Positions 54,322-57,629 of a stretch of 57,629 nucleotides of DNA are shown here, in pieces; the stretch's first letter is position 1, and each line of letters opens with the position of its first letter. The notes beneath the pieces are model-generated. The model was not told the origin of the DNA. It did not search any database and saw only the letters and a program-made list of their open reading frames with translations. The position numbers were made by a program, and so were the translations under genes. The stretch spans positions 1-57,629 of the forward strand of contig NZ_WWCT01000031.1 of the NCBI RefSeq assembly GCF_009857605.1, given 5' to 3'. The DNA comes from Duganella levis (GTDB lineage: Bacteria > Pseudomonadota > Gammaproteobacteria > Burkholderiales > Burkholderiaceae_D).

Positions 54322-54387
54322 TTATTTTATAAGCACAGCCGGCGCAGGCCGACCGTATGATGGCGTCTTCCAATACCGGGAGACGCC

Positions 54388-55131
54388 ATGCTGCTGCACC
54401 GAATACTCAACAGCCTTCAGCAAACCGCAATCTACTATGCGGTGATTGCGGGCGCGTTCTTCGCGTTGTGGCTGTGGTGGCGCAAATGGCCCGGCAAGCG
54501 CAAGCCGTTGCAGCCCAAGCCGGTCGATGTGTCGCAAATCCGCCGTGAGCTTTTCACCTCCATCGGCAGCATCATCGTCTTCTCCAGCTACCTGCCGTTG
54601 CTGTTCCTGATCGGCTTCGGCGAATACACGCAGTTTTATCCGCGCATATCAGATCACGGCTGGCCGTACTTCTTCCTCAGCATCCTGCTGGCGATGGTGG
54701 TGCAGGACACCTACTTCTACTGGACGCACCGGCTGATGCACCACCGCCGCCTGTTCCGCTGGTTCCACCGCACGCACCACCGCTCGACCAACACCAATCC
54801 GTGGTCGACCTACTCCGTCAACCCACTGGAAGCCATCGTCGACAGCGGCGCCGGGGTGTTGATCCTGCTGATCGTGCCGATGACCGGCTGGGCCATCTTC
54901 ACCTTCTCGATTATCAACACGGTGTATGCGGTGTACACGCACCTCGGCTACGAGCTGTATCCGCGCGCGCTGTCCGGCCACTGGCTGGGCCGGTGGATCA
55001 ACACCTCCACTGCGCACAACATCCACCACGCCAAGGCGCGCTATAACTTCAGCTGGTATTTCCTGTTCTGGGACCGCATGATGGGCACCCTGTCGCCGGA
55101 CTACGAGGGGCAGTACAGGGCGAAGTGGTAA
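54388..55131 (+). CDS. Sterol desaturase / fatty acid hydroxylase family protein
   Basis: This 247-aa integral-membrane protein has the three His boxes of non-haem di-iron hydroxylases: HRLMHH, HRTHHRS and HNIHH. Membrane segments lie near residues 10-30, 55-75, 95-115 and 145-175. It would hydroxylate or desaturate a lipid; the substrate is unknown. GGGAGACGCC precedes the ATG. Confidence 0.92.
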   Translation: MLLHRILNSLQQTAIYYAVIAGAFFALWLWWRKWPGKRKPLQPKPVDVSQIRRELFTSIGSIIVFSSYLPLLFLIGFGEYTQFYPRISDHGWPYFFLSILLAMVVQDTYFYWTHRLMHHRRLFRWFHRTHHRSTNTNPWSTYSVNPLEAIVDSGAGVLILLIVPMTGWAIFTFSIINTVYAVYTHLGYELYPRALSGHWLGRWINTSTAHNIHHAKARYNFSWYFLFWDRMMGTLSPDYEGQYRAKW

Positions 55132-55155
55132 CATGCTGCCTTTCAGGAGACCGCC

Positions 55156-56244
55156 GTGACCGACGCAGAACTCAAACTCAGTTGCCGCAGCCACCTGCCC
55201 GGCCATCGCACGCCCTCGCCCGCCGAGCTGTTTGCCGCCATGGGCGAATGGTGCGAAACGCACAAGGTCACGCATGACGTCTACGGCAGCGGCGCGCTGA
55301 TACAGGATTTTGAAGCGAAAGTCGCGCGCCTGCTGGGTTTTGAGGCGGCCGTGTTCTGCATCACCGGCACCATGACGCAAGCCACCGCGCTGCGCATCGC
55401 CTGCGCGGAGCGTGGCAGCAAGCTGGTGGCGCTGCATCCCACCTCGCACATTCTCAAGCATGAACGCGGCAACCATCAGTTGTTCGACCATTTCCAGGCC
55501 TTGCAGATCGGCGATCCAAATCGTCCGTGGACGCTGGATGAACTGAAAGCCATTCCCGATCAACTGGGCGCGGCCGCGCTGGAACTGCCGGCGCGCGAAA
55601 TCGGTGGCCAGTGCCCAAGCTGGGACGAACTGGCGGCCATCAAAGCCTATTGCAAAGAACGAAGCATCCACCTGCACATGGATGGCGCGCGCCTGTGGGA
55701 AACCACCGCCGCTTTCGATCGCCCTGCCAGTGAGATCGCGACGGGCTTCGACAGCGTGTACGTGTCGCTGTACAAAGGCATCGGCGGCATGGGCGGCGCC
55801 ATGCTGGCTGGCAGCGCGGCCTTCGTCGCCAAGGCGCAGGAGTGGTATCGCCGCCAGGGCGGCAATGTGTATCAGCGCACGCCCTATGTGGTCGCCGCCG
55901 CCATGCAGTTCGACGCGCGGCTGGCGGCGATGCCGGACTACTTCCGCCGCACGCAATGGCTGTATGAGGCGCTGCGCGACTATCCGCTGCTGATGCCCAA
56001 TCCGGCCAAGCCGCACGCCAATATGCTGCACATTCACCTGCCGGTGAGCCGCCAGCGCGCGCTGGAAATTCGTGGCAGCATCGCGCAGGAACATGGCGTG
56101 TGGCTGTTCAACGGCGCCAATCATGCGGCGCTGCCGGACCGCAGTTGGGTAGAGCTGTACATCGGCGACAACCTGCTGTCGCTGTCCGACCAGCGCGTGC
56201 GCGAGATCCTGGCCTTGTGGTCGGATGCGCTGGCGACCGCATAA
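55156..56244 (+). CDS. Low-specificity threonine aldolase-type PLP enzyme
   Basis: This 362-aa beta-eliminating lyase-family protein has HDVYGSGALIQDFEAKVARL, TGTMTQATAL, HLHMDGARLWE (Asp-binding of PLP) and SLYKGIGGMGGAML (Schiff-base Lys). It would cleave threonine or allo-threonine to glycine and acetaldehyde. The start is GTG with AGGAGA six bases upstream. Confidence 0.88.
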   Translation: MTDAELKLSCRSHLPGHRTPSPAELFAAMGEWCETHKVTHDVYGSGALIQDFEAKVARLLGFEAAVFCITGTMTQATALRIACAERGSKLVALHPTSHILKHERGNHQLFDHFQALQIGDPNRPWTLDELKAIPDQLGAAALELPAREIGGQCPSWDELAAIKAYCKERSIHLHMDGARLWETTAAFDRPASEIATGFDSVYVSLYKGIGGMGGAMLAGSAAFVAKAQEWYRRQGGNVYQRTPYVVAAAMQFDARLAAMPDYFRRTQWLYEALRDYPLLMPNPAKPHANMLHIHLPVSRQRALEIRGSIAQEHGVWLFNGANHAALPDRSWVELYIGDNLLSLSDQRVREILALWSDALATA

Positions 56245-56285
56245 ACCGGCTATACTGCGCCCCTTTTTGTTTGACTGACCACACC

Positions 56286-57629
56286 ATGACCTTCCAATCC
56301 CTCGGCCTGATCGATCCCTTACTGCGCACGCTGGACGCGCTGGGCTACAAGCAGCCTACGCCCGTGCAAAAGCAAGCCATTCCCGCCGTACTGGCAGGCC
56401 GCGACGTGATGGCGGCCGCGCAGACCGGCACCGGCAAGACCGCCGGTTTCGCGCTGCCGATCCTGCATCGCCTGACGATGGAAGGCGCGACCGCGCCGCA
56501 ATGCGTGCGCGCATTGGTGCTGGTGCCGACGCGCGAGCTGGCGGAACAGGTCTACGAAAGCTTCCGCAGCTATGGCAGCAACCTGCCGCTGCGCAGCGCC
56601 GTGGCGTATGGCGGCGTGGCGATCGAGCCGCAGATCACCAAGCTGCGCAAGGGTCTGGACGTGCTGGTGGCGACGCCGGGCCGTTTGCTCGACCTGCACG
56701 ACCAGGGCGTGATCAGTTTCGAACTGCTGCAAACGCTGGTGCTGGACGAGGCGGACCGCATGCTGGACCTGGGCTTTGAACGCGATCTGGACATTCTGCT
56801 GGCGGCGCTGCCGAAGCAGCGTCAGACCCTGCTGTTCTCGGCCACCTTCTCGGACGAGATCCGCAAGCTGGCCAAGGGCCTGCTGCGCGATCCGGTGTCG
56901 ATTCAGGTGGAAGCGGCCAATACGGCCGTCAAATCGGTCAAACAGTGGCTGGTCACCACCGACAAGCGCCGCAAGCCGGAGCTGTTCCTGCACCTGCTGA
57001 ACAAGCTGGGTTGGACGCAGGCGCTGGTGTTCGTCAAAACGCGCAAAGGCGCGGAGGCGCTGGTCAAGGAGTTGCTGGATCATGGCCTGACGGCGGACGC
57101 CATCCACGGCGACAAGACGCAACCGGCACGCCTGCGAGCGCTGGACCGATTCAAGCGCAAGGAAGTGCAACTGCTGATCGCCACCGACGTGGCGGCGCGC
57201 GGCCTGGATATCGAAGCGCTGCCGCTGGTGGTGAACTTTGACCTGCCGTCCGTGGCCGAAGACTACATTCACCGCATTGGCCGTACCGGCCGCGCGGGCA
57301 TGGAGGGCGAAGCGGTGTCGCTGGTGTGCGCCGACGAAGTGGATGTGCTGAAGGCGATCGAGACGTTGACGCGCCAAGCCGTGCCGCGTTTCGAAGAACA
57401 AGGCTTTGAAGCCGACCACCGTGTGCCTGAAACCTCGGCGAGAGGTGCTGCGGCGCCGGCGCGCAAAGGTCCGCCGCCCAACGCCGCCAAGCGCCCTGCC
57501 GGCGCGCCGCCACTGGCCAAGAAGCCGGCGCCGCCAAAGGGCGAGGCACGGCCTGCCGGCGGCAGCGAATCGCTGGGCTTCTGGACGCCGCCGGAGAAAG
57601 TCGGCAAGCTGGCCAGCCGCGATCGCGTG
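56286..57629 (+). CDS. rhlE: DEAD-box RNA helicase, RhlE-like (3' end cut by window)
   Basis: 448 codons are visible. The two RecA-like domains carry all motifs: Q motif PTPVQKQAIP, AAQTGTGKT (I), PTRELA, TPGRLLD, VLDEADRML (DEAD), SATFS, ATDVAARGLDI and HRIGRTGRAG. A Pro/Ala/Lys-rich low-complexity tail has begun at the end. RhlE-type helicases act in ribosome assembly and RNA turnover. The ATG at 56286 starts MTFQSLGLID, typical of the group. Confidence 0.93.
   Translation, partial: MTFQSLGLIDPLLRTLDALGYKQPTPVQKQAIPAVLAGRDVMAAAQTGTGKTAGFALPILHRLTMEGATAPQCVRALVLVPTRELAEQVYESFRSYGSNLPLRSAVAYGGVAIEPQITKLRKGLDVLVATPGRLLDLHDQGVISFELLQTLVLDEADRMLDLGFERDLDILLAALPKQRQTLLFSATFSDEIRKLAKGLLRDPVSIQVEAANTAVKSVKQWLVTTDKRRKPELFLHLLNKLGWTQALVFVKTRKGAEALVKELLDHGLTADAIHGDKTQPARLRALDRFKRKEVQLLIATDVAARGLDIEALPLVVNFDLPSVAEDYIHRIGRTGRAGMEGEAVSLVCADEVDVLKAIETLTRQAVPRFEEQGFEADHRVPETSARGAAAPARKGPPPNAAKRPAGAPPLAKKPAPPKGEARPAGGSESLGFWTPPEKVGKLASRDRV

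Noticed and set aside
1..57629. CRISPR arrays, rRNA or tmRNA genes.
   Set aside because: No regularly spaced repeats or rRNA-like segments were seen; the only RNA gene I can support is tRNA-Val.

Overview
The window looks like chromosome of a betaproteobacterium, most likely an Oxalobacteraceae member (Duganella, Massilia or Janthinobacterium type). The gene set (ImuC/DnaE2, GloB–methyltransferase–RnhA–DnaQ, AceB with a LysR regulator, CspA, Upp, AroC, WrbA–DUF2069–FAD oxidase, RhlE), the high GC and the GC-ending codons all fit. The genus is inferred, not proven.

Layout. 1-531 is the 3' end of dnaE2. 0.6-7.7 kb is an accessory stretch with low gene density: a KfrA-like DNA-binding protein, an amidohydrolase, a large serine recombinase, a small unknown protein and an istA (IS21) remnant. 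7.8-18.2 kb is a strikingly AT-rich block of leftward genes. In transcription order it holds a SelO-like 566-aa protein, a HlyC-type toxin-activating acyltransferase, a glycosyltransferase, a HlyB-type ABC exporter, a HlyD adaptor, a leaderless lysozyme-like protein, a small Sec-exported protein and, after a hairpin, galE. 18.5-21.6 kb is a graveyard of IS5, IS3 and IS21 fragments. 22.1-23.5 kb is an excisionase-like gene and a tyrosine integrase beside tRNA-Val(CAC), which marks the right edge of the island. From 23.7 kb to the end is ordinary chromosome.

The AT-rich block is the most interesting part. The order (large protein, overlapping HlyC-like acyltransferase, glycosyltransferase, exporter, adaptor) recalls class IIb microcin loci (mchC-mchD-mchA-mchE-mchF; MceJ/MceI). 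Here, however, the likely cargo is a folded peptidoglycan-lyase-like protein followed by a periplasmic-type small protein, which suggests an effector and immunity pair. GalE could supply UDP-galactose to the glycosyltransferase. The ABC exporter carries a C39-like domain that lacks the catalytic Cys and His, so leader cleavage is unlikely.

The chromosomal half contains a beta-oxidation cassette (AidB-like dehydrogenase, divergent thiolase and crotonase) in which the thiolase and crotonase have lost expected catalytic residues. It also holds two c-di-GMP proteins and an HDOD protein, chorismate synthase with an MFS transporter, a YihY membrane protein, and a six-gene rightward run from wrbA to an AttH-like lipocalin that includes a FtsX-type permease without a neighbouring ATPase. 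An MsbA-like exporter, a sterol desaturase-family hydroxylase, a threonine aldolase and the start of a DEAD-box helicase cut by the window end follow.
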